DNA of 64,000 nt, taken from positions 20,181,020 through 20,245,019 of the forward strand of contig NC_080546.1 in NCBI RefSeq assembly GCF_028640845.1. The letters are read 5' to 3'. This document shows positions 1-11,560 of this stretch, in pieces. Below the pieces are notes generated by a model, which did no database searches, had not been told where the DNA came from, and saw only the letters and a list, made by a program, of their open reading frames with translations. The position numbers and the translations under genes are program-made. The DNA comes from Ahaetulla prasina (taxonomy: Eukaryota; Chordata; Lepidosauria; Squamata; Colubridae). How positions within the stretch are numbered: position 1 is the first letter of the stretch; each line of letters opens with the position of its first letter.

Positions 1-3000
1 TGTATCAGCTTTAAGCCAGCCACCATCTGAAGACATTGGGCAGATGGGTATCCACCCGGACTTGGCATTACACCTTGCCACCCCAGACATTACTTTGCTA
101 CTTCACGTCGTCTGCTCTCTCCTGTGTATGCTTTTAACTTATTTATTTATGCGATATTCTGCCTTGGAACTCTTGCGCCTGCAGGTGCCCCGCCGCAGGA
201 ATGGCCCCTGCATTATCAAGGGCCGGCCTCAATGACGGGTCTTGGGACCCACAGAGGTGGCATGCGAAAAAAAAGAGCCTGTGGGGGTTTTTAGATAGGG
301 CTTTTTTAAGGGGTGGGAGGGTTAAGGCGGGCGTTGGGGGTAGCCCGTCGGGAGGGGAGCCAGTCCTTGCGCCTGCTCGTGACGGTTTTTTAATAGGTTC
401 GGAGGTTAGGGGGGGAGATTGCGTTCCTGTTGGTGAGGGCGGCCTGATTCCCACGGTAAGTGAGAGGGGCAGATATGGCGGAAGGGGAGGATCATATCGT
501 TTTGGGGGGGCGCGCACCCGATGTTTGCAAGCGGTCGCGCGCCCCGATCCCCCGTCCTTTTCCCGTTCCCCGGATGGTCATGACCCCCAGAGCCTGGGCC
601 TTCGGCTGATGTTATGCAACGCACGGTCCGTAGTTAATAAGGCCCCCCTAGTATACGACCTTATTCAGTGGCGCCATGGACCTTATAGGCGCACGGAAAC
701 CTGGCTGGGCACTGAAGGGGTGTGCCCTGTTGAGATGTCCCCGCGGGGTTCCCGTGCATTCCATCAGCCGAGGGCCCAGGGTAGGGGTGGGGGGGTGGCG
801 GTTGTGATTAGAGAAAGTCTAGAGCCGAGGGAGACCACTGTACCTCAGATTGCCGGGTGCGAATCCCTCTTTGTGAGATGGGGCCATAGGTGCCAGATGG
901 GTTTGCTGATCACGTACCTGGCTCCTTGCTGCGTGACAGCTGCCCTGCCCGAGCTCCTGGAGGTGCTGGCCGGGGTGGCAGTTGAGACCCCCAGACTTTT
1001 AGTCATGGGGGACTTTAACTTGCCATCGTCCGGCTCGTCATCGACGGCAGCTCGGGAGTTCATGGCTTCCATGACGGCCTTGGACCTGACCCAAGTAATT
1101 GATGGCCCTACTCACATTGGGGGTGGCACCCTGGACCTGATTTTTGTCTCTGGTCAGTGGTTGAGAGATCTGGACTTAAAGGAAATAGTCATTGAACCTT
1201 TGTCATGGTCAGATCACTCTCTTCTTCGTCTGGACTTTCTGACCGCCATTCACCGCCGCAGGGAGACGGAGCCGACACGTTGGTTCCGTCCCAGGCGCCT
1301 GATGGACCCGGAGGGGTTCCGGACGGAGCTTGGGCCATTTCCTGAGGGTCTGGCTCACGGCTCGGCTGAGGAACTTGTTGCGGCCTGGGAACGGGCCGCG
1401 GCGGGGGCCTTAGACCGGGTCGTGCCTTTGCGGCCTCTGACCCGGCGCAGGTCCCAACCGGCTCCTTGGTTCTCTGAGGAGCTGAGAGGGATGAAACGCC
1501 GGAGAAGACGCCTAGAGAGTTCCTGGAGGTCTAGCCGTTCTGAAGCTGATCGGACACTAGTGAAGTCCTATACTAGGGCTTACCTAGTGGCAATGAGGGA
1601 GGCGAGGCGTAGCTACGCCTCCTCCCTCATTGCATCGGCAGATAACCGCCCAGCCGCCCTGTTTCGGGTGACCCGCTCCCTCCTACACCAGGGGGAGCGG
1701 GATGACCCGTTGCAGGGACGTGCTGAGGAGTTTAACGGTTATCTATACGATAAAATCGCTCAGCTTCGGGATGGTTTGGACCAAGATTGCGTGATACGGG
1801 TGAGACGGCTGAGGGTGGTCTTGGTGACATTTTATGGGATGAGTTTGACCCTGTCGCTCCGAGGACATGGACAGGTTGTTGGGGAGGCTGAATGCCACCA
1901 CGTGTTTACTGGACCCGTGCCCTCCTGGTTGGTGCTGGCCACGCAGGAGGTGACACGAGGCTGGCTCCAGGCGATTACGAGCGCTTCTTTGGTGGAGGTG
2001 TCTTTCCGGCCGCCTTGAAAGAGGCGGTGGTGAGGCCCTCCTCAAGAAGCCTTCCTGGACCCGCTGTTTTAGGTAATTATCGTCCGGTCTCCAACCTTCG
2101 CTCACGGCGAAGGTTGTAGAGAGTATGGTGGCATATCAGTTTCCTTGCACCTGGATGAAACTGTCTATCTAGACCCGTTCCAGTCCGGTTTCCGACCCGG
2201 TACAGCACGGAGACGGCTTTGGTCGCGTTGGTGGATGATCTCTGGAGGGCCAGGGATAGGGGTTGTTCCTCTGCCCTGGTCCTATTAGACCTCTCAGCGG
2301 CTTTCGATACCATCGACCATGGTATCCTGCTGCGCCGGTTAGAGGATTGGGAGTGGGAGGCACCGTTTATCGGTGGTTCTCCTCCTATCTCTCTGACCGG
2401 TCGCAGTCGGTGTTGACAGGGGCAGAGGTCGGCCCGAGGCGCCTCACTTGTGGGGTGCCGCAGGGATCGATCCTCTCGCCTTCTGTTCAACATCTATATG
2501 AAGCCGCTGGGTGAGATCATCAGTGGGTTCGGTGTGAGGTACCAGCTGTGCGGATGACACCCAGCTGTACTTTTCCACACCGGACCACCCCAACGAAGCC
2601 ATCAAGTGCTGTCCCGGTGTCTGGAGGCCGACGGGTCTGGATGGGGAGAAACAGGCTCAAGCTCAATCCTCCAAGACAGAGTGGTTGTGGATGCGGCGTC
2701 CCGGTACAGTCAGCTAAATCCGCGGCTGACCATCGGTGGCGAGTCATTGGCCCCGATGGAGAGGGTGCGCAACAGCGTCCTCCTGGATGAACGGCTGTCT
2801 CTAGAAGATCATTTGACAGCCGCCTCCAGGAGAGCGTTCTACCAGGTTCGCCTGGTGCGCCAGTTGCGCCTTTCTGGACCGGGAGGCCCTATGCACGGTC
2901 ACCACGCCTCGTGACGCCTCGCCTGGATTACTGTAACGCCTCACATGGGGCTCCCTTGAAGGGCATCCGGAGGCTACAGTTAGTCCAGAATGCGGCTGCG

Positions 3001-3598
3001 CTGGTGATAGATGGAGCCCTCGTGGCTCCCGTATAACACCTATCCTGCGCGGTCTGCACTGGCTACCTGTGGCTTTCCGGGTGCGCTTCAAGGTTTTGGT
3101 GACCACCTTTAAAGCGCTCCATGGCATAGGGCCGGGTTATTTACGGGACCGCCTACTGCGACCAGATACCTCTCACCGACCCGTGCGCTCTCACAGAGAG
3201 GGACTCCTCAGGGTGCCGTCAGCTAGGCAGTGTCGCCTGGCGACGCCCAGGGGAAGGGCCTTCTCTGTGGGGGCTCCCGCCCTCTGGAACGAACTCCCCC
3301 CAGGACTCCGTCAACTTCCGGACCTTCAAACCTTCCGTCGCGAGCTCAAGACTCATTTATTCATCTGTGCAGGACTGGCTTAGTTTTTTAGATTTTAAAT
3401 TTAGAGGGGTTTTTAAATTGATTTTAATATCTATATTTTTTACTTTTAATTAATTGGGCAGTAGAATAAGTTTTTTAATGATTGTTTTAATTTGTATATT
3501 GATGTTTTTATATGCCTGTGAACCGCCCTGAGTCCTTTGGGAGATAGGGCGGTATATAAATTCAAACAATAAATAAATAAATAAATAAAATAAATAAA
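1..3598 (+). mobile_element. L2-clade LINE, near full length, inactive
   Basis: A non-LTR retrotransposon read left to right: an upstream GC-rich segment, an endonuclease domain, a broken reverse transcriptase, a C-terminal stretch (LHWLPV, FKALHGIGPGYL) typical of L2-clade elements, an AT-rich 3' UTR, a terminal hairpin (AACCGCCC ... GGGCGGT, about 3522-3553) and an AAATA-rich tail up to 3598. The base composition is far richer in GC than the flanks. The true 5' end is uncertain and may lie left of the window. A hAT-like element abuts the tail. The clade call rests on protein motifs recalled from the family; a CR1-group relative is the alternative. Confidence 0.85.
201..3380 (+). pseudogene. 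L2 ORF2: APE endonuclease plus reverse transcriptase, frameshifted
   Basis: The open frame 201-2018 (605 codons) covers an APE-type endonuclease, from about residue 135 (LMLCNARS) through GDFNLP (about 268) to SDHSLL (about 337). The segment before TETWL looks shortened. This domain nicks target DNA for target-primed reverse transcription. Beyond about 1790 the coding signal changes frame repeatedly. Reverse transcriptase pieces appear near 2263-2350 (LSAAFDTIDHGILL) and 2455-2480 (GVPQGSILSP). The catalytic YADD region near 2540 is damaged by a small deletion, with CGGATGAC still visible. The C-terminal block LRRPDTSHRPVRSHREGLL lies at 3069-3383. The element cannot make a working enzyme. 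The start at 201 is only the first in-frame ATG. Confidence 0.85.
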
Positions 3599-3756
3599 CA
3601 GGTGGTATTCACTTATCTTCCCTACTGGTTCACAAATGTGCCTCGAAAATGTGGAAAAATGAGATGTCATGATGTCCGCATGGGTGGGTGGGGCATCCCA
3701 CAGTCACCCCTACCGGTTCGCCCAAACCGGATAGAACCGGCTGAATACCACCACTG
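3599..3756. mobile_element. hAT-like non-autonomous element next to the L2 tail
   Basis: The 158-bp segment begins CAGGTGGTATTCA and ends TGAATACCACCACTG, an inverted terminal pair similar to the MITEs at 8661 and 51116. It contains the ACCGGTT motifs seen in those families. The 8-bp flanks do not match (TAAATAAA against GTTGCAAA), so the insertion is not proven. The left flank is the AAATA tail of the L2. Confidence 0.6.
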
Positions 3757-3794
3757 GTTGCAAAATATTTCTCTACAAAGTGATTTGGAAATGT

Positions 3795-4105
3795 GGGAGT
3801 CAAGTTATTCTCCAAAGCACCTGAGGGCAGGACAAAAAGCAATGGGGGGAAACTAATCAAGGAGAGAAGCAACTTAGAACTAAGGAGAAATTTCCTGACA
3901 GTTAAAACAATTATCCAGTGGAACAACTTGCCTCCAGAAGTTGTGAATACTCCAACACTGGAAGCTTAAAGAAGAGATTGGATAACAATTTGTCTGAAGT
4001 GGTGTAGGATTTCCTGCCTAAGCAGGGACTGGAAGTTGAACTAGAAGACCTCCAAGGTCTATTCTGTTCTGTTCTGTTCTGTTCTGTTCTGTTCTATTCT
4101 ATTCT
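3795..4105 (+). mobile_element. CR1 LINE 3' end with GTTCT/ATTCT tail
   Basis: A 5'-truncated CR1 fragment. It encodes remnants of the CR1 C-terminus (SNLELRRNFLTV-like, NNLPPEVVN) followed by the short 3' UTR and a tail of GTTCT and ATTCT pentamers at 4061-4105. It is the same family as the copies at 21796, 28965 and 46013. Confidence 0.85.
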
Positions 4106-4617
4106 AACCTCTTTACCCATTTGTCCAGAAAAGTTAAGGTTAGGATATTTTCAATCCCTACAAAAGTAAGTGCATTTTTTTTATGAAGGGCCTTTTAAAT
4201 CTCTTCCACCGTGTCTATATTTTTCAATCCCCACATCCTTCGGGACTTTTTAAAACTGTCTCATTGTGCCTCTGCTGCTTTGTGAGTACCACATGAGTTT
4301 ATCAGTGTCACATACAGCTGACCATTGGAAGAATACAGAAAATGGCATCCTGCCACCCACCATATATTTGTAAATCACATTTTATATCTAGCCAGTGTAT
4401 TATTCCTATCAGCAATATAAAATCAGTGGCAGGTCACTAGCATAAAAATAGTGGATCTTAGTCTTTAAAGGGGAACAGAGGAGTCCAAGAACAAGAAGAC
4501 AAAGTAAGACAAGTGTTCCCATCAAGGGAGAAATGATCTTCCTCCCCCCCCCACATTTCTATTAGAAAAAAGAAGAAGCTCTAATGTGATTTTTGTTCTA
4601 GTCCAGCTGTTCTCAGT

Positions 4618-4713
4618 ACACTGAGAGCATATGCACCAAGACAAATTCCTTGTGTGTCCAATCACACTTGGCCAATAAAATTCTATTCTATTCTATTCTA
4701 TTCTATTCTATTG
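4618..4713 (+). mobile_element. L3/CR1-like LINE 3' end with ATTCT tail
   Basis: A short 3' end (ACTGAGAGCATATGCACC ... TTGGCCAATAAA) followed by an ATTCT array at 4679-4711. The same end is present in reverse at 44933-45200, with a different pentamer. The family is distinct from the CR1 of the previous entry but uses a similar tail. Confidence 0.7.
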
Positions 4714-4793
4714 GAAGAGATGGTGTAGGAACCTAGGAATGCAGACCTAGTTCATGAATGGTGCAAATGTCACATATGGAAATGCCTTTAGGT

Positions 4794-5252
4794 CAGGGGT
4801 GTTAAACTCGCAGCCCGCAGGCCGGATGCATCATGATCTGGCCATGCCAGGGCTATCAAACTCAATTTCATAGATGGCCGCATCAGGGTTGTGTTTGACC
4901 TCAGGGGACTGGAGTGAGTGTGGCCAGCTCCACGTCACTCATGTCAGGGATGCCTATGGTGGCCAGAGCGCTCTGCCAGAGAAAACGGGCTCCTGAGCTC
5001 CGTTTTTGACAGCGACAGCCTCCTGCAACCCTCTGCCAGCAAAAATGTAGACCTCCGAAGCTCCGTTTTTGCTGGCAGAGGCACTGTGGGCCAACCTTTC
5101 ACTGTTTCCAGGGCGACCCCGTAGGCCAGATCTAAGCACCCTTCAGGCCAGATCTGGGCCCTGGGCCTTGAGTTTGACACCCCTGTGCCACATCCTTCCC
5201 CTGTTTAGCGAAGAGGGAAAAAGTCATGATAGACGTAAGTTTGACACCCCTG
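4794..5252. mobile_element. Non-autonomous hAT element, 8-bp TSD CTTTAGGT
   Basis: A 459-bp element beginning CAGGGGTGTTAAACTC and ending TAAGTTTGACACCCCTG. It is flanked by a perfect 8-bp direct repeat, CTTTAGGT, at 4786-4793 and 5253-5260. Eight-base duplications are the hallmark of hAT transposases. A second terminus-like motif (TTTGACACCCCTG) at about 5175-5187 suggests a partial duplication of the right end. No transposase is encoded. Confidence 0.88.
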
Positions 5253-5468
5253 CTTTAGGTAATACTTCTTGGTATAGTGATCCTTCTGCTTAAAACCTCT
5301 CCATCCTGACCACCTCCAAATGTGGATTTCAACTCCCAGTATTCTTCTGATTCATAAATTGGTGCCTGATATTTGGACACTCTCATAGAAATAGTTGCAA
5401 TCACAGGTTGGTTCACAATGCAGAATTCTGTAAGTCTTCAAATATATAAGCTTAACGTCCTTTTACAG

Positions 5469-6067
5469 CAGGGGTGTCAAACTCAATTTCATTGAGGGCT
5501 GCATCAGGGTTGTGTTTGACCTCAAAGGGCCAGAGGTGGGTGTGGGTGTGGCTATGGTGGGTATGACAAGGGACTCATGTTGGGGGCAAGTGATAAGGCA
5601 GGACTTTCCTGAGACCCTCCCTCACTCTCATTATAATCTCCTTCCTTCCTTCCTTCCTTCCTTCCTTCCTTCCTTCCTTCCTTCCTTCCTTCCTTCCTTC
5701 CTTTTCTTCTTTTTCATTCTCCTTTCTTCTTCCTTTCCCTCTTTCCTTATTTTTCCTTCCTTGCTCTCTTCCCATCTTTCCTTCTTTTTCTTTGTATTTC
5801 CTGTTTCCCTTTCTCCTTTCCTGTCCCTTCTTGCATGCTCAAATGCAAAAGGGGAAACGTTTCTCCTTTTGTTTTGTTTTTAATTTGTTTTGATAGCACC
5901 CTGTTTTCGGCCTGGATGGCCTCCTGCAACCCTCTGCCAGTGAAAATGGAGCTGGGGGGGGGGCACATGCCCCTTGATCTCTGCTTTTGCAAGCAGAGGC
6001 ACCGTGGGCAGTTCCTTTGCTATTTTCAGGCCAGTCCCATGGGCCAGACCTAAGTTTGACACCCCAG
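5469..6067. mobile_element. Non-autonomous hAT element, 8-bp TSD TTTTACAG
   Basis: The same family as 4794-5252: it starts CAGGGGTGTCAAACTC and ends GTTTGACACCCCAG. The duplication TTTTACAG is perfect (5461-5468 and 6068-6075). The internal sequence is enlarged by a CTTC array at 5641-5702 and a pyrimidine-rich tract. No transposase is encoded; frames across the CTTC tract (LPSFLPSFLP) are repeat artefacts. Confidence 0.88.
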
Positions 6068-6139
6068 TTTTACAGGATCTAAGTGTTGAAACAAACAAAA
6101 AAGGCAGGGTATAAATTCAATTATAAATTAATAAATAAA

Positions 6140-6640
6140 ATATGGAGTGTGCTCATAAATGATTAATTTGTTAATTTTCTTCTTGGCATCTATGGGGTAA
6201 TTATGTTTGTCAGTTTGTTTATAATTTTGATTTATAAGGATGCTGTATCTCACAGCTGACTCTGAATTTTGCTGTCTTTTTCCCCCTGCAGTTGATCATT
6301 GCTTTTCAGCAAAAAGCTTTAATTTCAGTGCAAGTTCCCACTGAGACTTAGGAAAGATGAACAATTAGCTAAAGAAAACAGAAATAAATAATATTTTTGC
6401 TTATTTCACCTAATCTAAGACAACATTTTTGTCACACTTCTATTTCACTTTGCTTGAAAGAGACATGGTATGAGACTATATTTGAATGTTGTAACTATTG
6501 TTTGTTCTTCATATTTATGACTACAGCAAATTTATACATGAAGTCCTTTACACATATCAATAGAAGAAGTTTAAATTTCCCCACTTCTGACTCCTGGCCT
6601 TGAGTTAATTAATATATCAAATGTTTGTGTTATGTATTAT
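6140..6640. other. Unassigned AT-rich stretch
   Basis: I recognise no gene, RNA or repeat here. Just before it, 6102-6138 ends in a short AATAAATAAA run that may be an old LINE tail. Confidence 0.5.
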
Positions 6641-6648
6641 GGAACATA

Positions 6649-6945
6649 GAAAATAGAATAACAGTTGGAAGGGACCTTGGAGATCTTCTAGTCCAATCCC
6701 CTGCTTGAAGTGGGGACCCTATATTATTTCAGACAACTGGCTATCCAGTTTTACCTTAAAAACCTCGGATGATGGGGCACCCCAACTTCTGAAGGCAAGG
6801 CATTCCACTGGTTAAATGATCTCACCGTTGGAAAGTTTTTTGTTAGTTCTAGTTTGCTTCTCTCCTTGATTAGTTTCCATCCATTGTTTCTTGTCTTGCT
6901 GCCTGGTGCTTTAGAAAATAGGTTGACCCCCCCTCATCTTATACA
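6649..6945 (-). mobile_element. CR1 LINE 3' fragment, antisense
   Basis: It reads as the reverse complement of the CR1 3' UTR and C-terminal segment (GTTGGAAGGGACCTTGGAGA on the plus strand, then the TTAATTGTTCT-type region). It is diverged, with a short ATAGA-like tail remnant at its left end. It is 5'-truncated. Confidence 0.8.
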
Positions 6946-6949
6946 TGAC

Positions 6950-8590
6950 AATATTTCATGAAAAAAAATGGATATAATGGGATGCCTTTGCCACAAACTA
7001 TTATGACAGTTAGAACATGTTAAGGGTAATCTGGGTTCACAACCAAGGTTGTGGACTGTTGAGCAGAGTACCCTACACATGAAAACGACTGAGACTGGTT
7101 GTATACAATAGCAGTCACTTGCAGACAAACTGAGGTTTGATATTCCTTTACTTTTAGGGAAAAGGCAAAGTCATAGTCCAAAAACAATTCCAGGTCATAC
7201 ACATATAAAGTCAGTCTTCTTACCAATGTAGACTTGCAAAAACAAACAAGGTCTTCGTTCAGTTCAGTTCAATACACAACAGTCAGTATCTTGAGGAATC
7301 AGTAACTAGCCATGATCAAGCAACGATCATAAAGCTCAAATACACAGTTGCAGCATATCTTCAGCTTACAATGCTGTAGCGTCTCTGTAATTCCCCCAAA
7401 CAAGCCATAATTTAGTAGTCCTTTTAGACATTGGCTACAGAGCTCAACCAATCAGGATGCTTGCAATGATGCAGCACAGCCTTAAAGCAATCTCATGCCT
7501 TTCTACAAACATACATAGTTAGTTTATATATTGCCTGGCCAACCAGTCAGGCAAATAACAATTTCCTGACAGAACACAAGCACAATTTCAATAAAATAAC
7601 AATAATAATAAATATCTACCAGTGCTTTGTAATCGTGATGATCAAAATCAATGTCCTCTTTTTCAATGACACATCTTTGAGATTCTTTGATCATGCCCCA
7701 AAGATGGTAAAATGAATAGTTGACCAGGGGAATAGATATGTGAACAGGGAGGAAAAAAATATTGGCAATCAAAAGTTACTTGCTAATTACTTTGTAATTG
7801 AAATATTTTGTGTGCGGAACCTCTTCTGAGGTTCTGTCCAAATGGTAAAGCAACTTATGTTTGCATCTGAATAGCTTACAGTATCTTACTTCTTATTTAA
7901 TTATGGAAGTTGGTCACAACAGGTCTTGAACTGTGGTGTTTCATGGCTTCCGTTTATTTGTTTGTTTGTTATATTTCATATTACTTAACTAGTCATCTCC
8001 CTCAGAGTTATCCAGGAAGAAAGTTGGCTAAATAGAGACTGAGATGGATGGAGGAAAAGGCAAAAGCGAAATGTCTCCCAGGCTCTTTTGTGGCTGTTAG
8101 AACATCAAAAAATAACTGCACCCCATTTGGGTGGGACAGCTCTAAACATCTGCCAGTAATTGATGAGGTTTACCCTGATGGAAGATCGCCTGGATCTTCC
8201 ATGTGTCCATGATTCATGTGGGTCTGTCAATATTTAGAGTTGTTGACAGCTGAAAAGGTTCATGATTTAATCAACATGATGTTCTACGTTTGGAATGTTT
8301 GATGGGCACAGAATCTTGTTATCTGGAAGACCAAAAATGTATTGCAAAGGAAATATTTTCCAGGAAGTTGAAAACAGAGTTTCATTCTTAAGGAGAAGGG
8401 GGGGGGATTTTAATCACTTTCTTTACATATTACTTTCTTTCCTATGTATCCTGTATACTGCAATTTATTGATTTATAACCTTTAGCCTGGCGTCTAAGCA
8501 CCCTGGCATTTTTTGCACCTTTTGGGGAATGTGAGGGCAGGGAGGGCCATGTGGGTTGCATCACTTGAGAGCCCCGGTGGGAACCTGAGA
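6950..8590. other. Unassigned stretch, possible old LTR at about 7003-7575
   Basis: No coding signal. Read on the minus strand, about 7575 to 7003 has a TGTCAGG-like start, a TATA-like ATATATAAAC and CCAAT-like motifs, which is suggestive of an LTR. There is no matching target duplication, so I leave it unassigned. The remainder to 8590 shows nothing I recognise. Confidence 0.25.
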
Positions 8591-8599
8591 AAGTTAATA

Positions 8600-9075
8600 A
8601 TAATAACAGAGTCGGAAGGGACCTAGTCCAACCCCTGGCTCAGCCAGGAACCCTTACACCCAGTGGTGGGATCCAAGTAGTTTAACAACGGGTTCTCTGC
8701 CTAATGATTTCTTCTAACAACCAGTTTGCCAAACTGCTCAGAAGGTTAACAACCGGTTCTCCCGAAGTGGTGCGAACTGGCTGAATCCCACCACTGCTTA
8801 CACCAGTTCAGACAAATGCTTAGCCAACATCTTCTTAAAAATTTCCAGTGTTGGAGCATTCACAACTTCTGCAGGCAAGTTGTTCCACTCATTAATTGTT
8901 CTGACTGTCAGGAAATTTCTTCTTAGTCTAAGTTGCTTCTTTCCTTGATCAGTTTCCATCCATTGCTTCTTGTTCTACCCTCAGGTGCTTGGGAAAATAG
9001 TTTGACTTCATCTTTTTTGGGGCAGCCCCTGAGTTATTGGAATACTGCTATCATGTCTCCCCTAGTCCTTATAGT
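8600..9075 (-). mobile_element. CR1 LINE 3' fragment, interrupted by a hAT MITE
   Basis: An antisense CR1 3' end with an AAT-rich tail at its left end (near 8600). It is split at 8660/8797 by the 136-bp MITE described next: the CR1 sequence AGGAACCCTTACACC resumes as CTTACACCAGTTCAGAC. The CR1 insertion is therefore older than the MITE. Confidence 0.85.
8661..8796. mobile_element. 136-bp hAT MITE, 8-bp TSD CTTACACC
   Basis: Terminal inverted repeats CAGTGGTGGGATCCA and TGAATCCCACCACTG, with internal AACCGGTTCT motifs. The target duplication CTTACACC is perfect at 8653-8660 and 8797-8804. It has the same length as the copy at 51116-51251, so it is a defined family. Confidence 0.92.
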
Positions 9076-9090
9076 TTTCTCAAAGCGGCC

Positions 9091-9311
9091 TGTACAATAA
9101 CATCTTCGTATCTGTGGATTGGCTGAATCCACATTGGACTGTTGGGAGGGGTTTCGAATTCCTTTATTCTAACTGTATGGCCTGAGGGCCCCTCAGAGCC
9201 TGCTTTCTTTTCGCCCTGCTATCACCCCTGTTCAATAAAAGATTCCTTTTGAAATGCCAAGTTTCAAGAGTCTTTACTTTCTTGAATAAGGGAGAGAGGC
9301 CGGGCCTTACA
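9091..9311 (+). mobile_element. Partial endogenous-retrovirus-type LTR
   Basis: An LTR-like right half. A polyadenylation signal AATAAA at 9234-9239 is followed by about 70 bases of U5-like sequence ending GGCCTTACA at 9311. The left part appears truncated, since no TGTAAGG start complementary to the end is seen. No internal region, no target duplication and no open reading frame. It may be a solo-LTR remnant. Confidence 0.5.
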
Positions 9312-9894
9312 GTATTGTCATCCAAAAAACTTAGTTAGCTGCCTATTTTTTTTAAAAAGGATAACCTCTGATGTGCATGCACAGGCACAAATTGTAGAAT
9401 ATGGGGTAGTGAATTAATTTAGCTTACTAAAAGTATAGCTCCCAACACCATCAATCTAAAACATAATTAAAATAGTATTGGTAGTGGTCTAAGCTAAGCT
9501 TTCTGGGAATGATAGATTGCATTAGTAAATTTTGCAGTAATCCTTGTTTTAATGAATGCAGAACTGATTAAATCCTTCCTTCCTCATTTGGACAGCAACT
9601 GGGGAATCTTTCAGCTAAAGCTTATGTATACTGCATTGGCAGAAAACTGATTGACAGCTATAATAAATAGATGACTGCAGTTTTGTAACCAAACTAAACT
9701 GGATATTAAAAGCTAGAGTTAAAAAAAAATTCCATGACAGGAGAGCATCACACTGGAGGTGGTTGATGGCCCAATAGCAAAACTCACCTCATCACCTGCA
9801 CATTTGGTTACCTACCTACCTCTCTTTTCCAACTTTTTAGCATATTTTTTAAATATAATCCATATTTTATTAATCTGTGTCTATATTTACACAC
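9312..9894. other. Unassigned AT-rich stretch
   Basis: No recognisable gene or repeat up to the CTAT array. Confidence 0.5.
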
Positions 9895-9967
<73 letters not shown>

Positions 9968-10037
9968 ATCTATCTATCTATCTATTTAATCTATCTATTT
10001 ATTCTATCCATCTCTATCTATCTTTCTATCTATCTAT

Positions 10038-10066
<29 letters not shown>
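9895..10066. repeat. CTAT (GATA) microsatellite followed by CA repeat
   Basis: An almost pure CTAT array to about 9966, interrupted CTAT units to about 10037, then about 14 CA units. On the minus strand this is GATA, the Bkm-type repeat of snakes. Serine/tyrosine/isoleucine-rich frames across it are artefacts. Confidence 0.95.
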
Positions 10067-10068
<2 letters not shown>

Positions 10069-10384
10069 TGAGACACAGAGAGAGTTTTATTGCTTTTAAC
10101 CTTTTAGGCCAACAGGAGTCTCCTTGTGGCAAAGTGGATTGCAAACAAAATTAATTAATTAAATAAATAAATAAATAGGTTCAATTCAGGCATATTATCT
10201 GAACATGGAGTCATTTACAGAATAGACTTAATGCCATTTTAAGATACCTTTTGCCATATGTGTACACAACTAAATCTAGGAAATGTGTATATTCTTTACT
10301 TAATTTTTTCATAATTATAAGCATACAAAATTATATGTAGTAATGTTTTACCTGTAAATGACTTTTTCTGTTTTAATTGCAATC

Positions 10385-10968
10385 ATCCGCATATGAACAA
10401 CCGCTTTAAACTCCATGTAAATCTTTCTAAACTTGACTGTAAAAAATGTGATTTCTGTAATAGAGTTGTCAAAGTCTAGAGCGCCCTACCTGATACAGTT
10501 GCTTCAGCTACAAATTTTCACAGTTTCAGTCACAAATTAACTTCCGTGGACCTTACAGTAGTGGCCAAAATTGTGGAAAGTCTTGTAGTTCTGTAGCTGT
10601 TATAATGTGAAACCAAGATTGAATGATTGCTTCTAATAACTGGGTTTTATTGCTAAGTCGCTTCTGACTAATAAGTTTCTTTAGTCAGCGCCATAGATTT
10701 TCAATTGGGTTAAGGTCTGGGCTATTCCCAGGCCATTCCAGCAGTGGAATATGATTATCTTGAAACTCCAAAAATAAAGTGGTGTTATTAGCCATCAAAC
10801 CTCAAAAATCCATTTTTCTCAAAAGGTTTCCACAATTTTAGCCACTATAGTACTTCATACTTGAGTGGTCAGTAGAGGAGGCGTGCTTAAGTTCACGGAC
10901 GTATCTATTGTCTCTGTCATTGTATTTTTATTCTCTTATTCTTGTTCTTGGTTTTGTTTGACAAATCC

Positions 10969-11002
<34 letters not shown>
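10385..11002 (+). mobile_element. LINE 3' end (CR1/L3-like group), split by a Tc1 derivative
   Basis: Translating 10390-10555 gives a decayed C-terminus (NNRFKLHVNLSKLDC, then NRVV and ALPDTV). The same block is found antisense at 18804-19380 and, in its 3' UTR, at 26703-27050. After the Tc1 insertion the 3' UTR resumes and ends TTTGACAAATCC plus an AAATA tail. The family name is not certain. Confidence 0.7.
10556..10850 (-). mobile_element. Internally deleted Tc1/mariner element with terminal inverted repeats
   Basis: A 295-bp element bounded by TA at 10554-10555 and 10851-10852, the target expected for Tc1/mariner. Its termini match over about 24 bases (CAGTAGTGGCCAAAATTGTG and its near complement, with about three differences). 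The minus strand still encodes a transposase scrap: FQDN, then [18 protein letters not shown], the end of the DDE domain. The N-terminal two thirds and the stretch after QDN are deleted. It could be mobilised only in trans. Confidence 0.88.
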
Positions 11003-11552
11003 AAAAAAAATACAAAGTTCATCTTAATTTAGTGCATATATTTAACATAGGAAGGCGGTCGTAGGGAGAAATAGGAACTGTTCAAGTGTTTGTGGAATCA
11101 ACTCTTGCTACTTCTCCCTAGAATGTAAAAAAAAAAAAAAAATGTCTGCAACCTTTAATTTACAAGTAGAGAATCAAAGACAATGTCATTGGCAAGGCTA
11201 TATCCAGAGCACAGCTCAAAATGAAGGCCACTAGGTCACCATTCACAATATACTATATGTCATTTCCCTGAAGGAATGACTTCTGCTTCTTTGACCGGTG
11301 CAGGAACTGCTGCTTGTCTTTTCACTTTTTTTTGCAATGACTGCAAAAAACAGGAGCGTGTCAAGGTCAGTTGTGTGAATAAATTCACTGAGATGCAGTT
11401 GGCACTTGGTTTCATCTTTGGGAATAGTTAGTGTCGGGAATTGTGTGAAATGATTAAACATAGTTTTTTGTATGCACCCATTCAAAAAGCATTACGCTTA
11501 AAGCATTAAAGCTTTACGGTTATAGAAGTGAAATTAGTCCTTTGTTCTTTGT
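11003..11552. other. Unassigned stretch
   Basis: There is a poly(A) run near 11130. No gene or repeat recognised. Confidence 0.45.
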
Positions 11553-11560
11553 GTTCAAAT

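Noticed and set aside
201..2018. Possibility that the 605-codon frame is a host gene
   Set aside because: Clear APE endonuclease and L2 context, LINE 3' UTR and tail; retroelement.
5575..5883. Reading frames rich in LPSFLPSF / KEGRKEGR
   Set aside because: Translations of the CTTC microsatellite within a hAT element; not genes.
9895..10037. Tandem arrays considered as CRISPR
   Set aside because: Simple microsatellites without unique spacers; eukaryotic context.
9759..10071. Ser/Ile/Tyr-repeat frames
   Set aside because: CTAT array translated in three frames.
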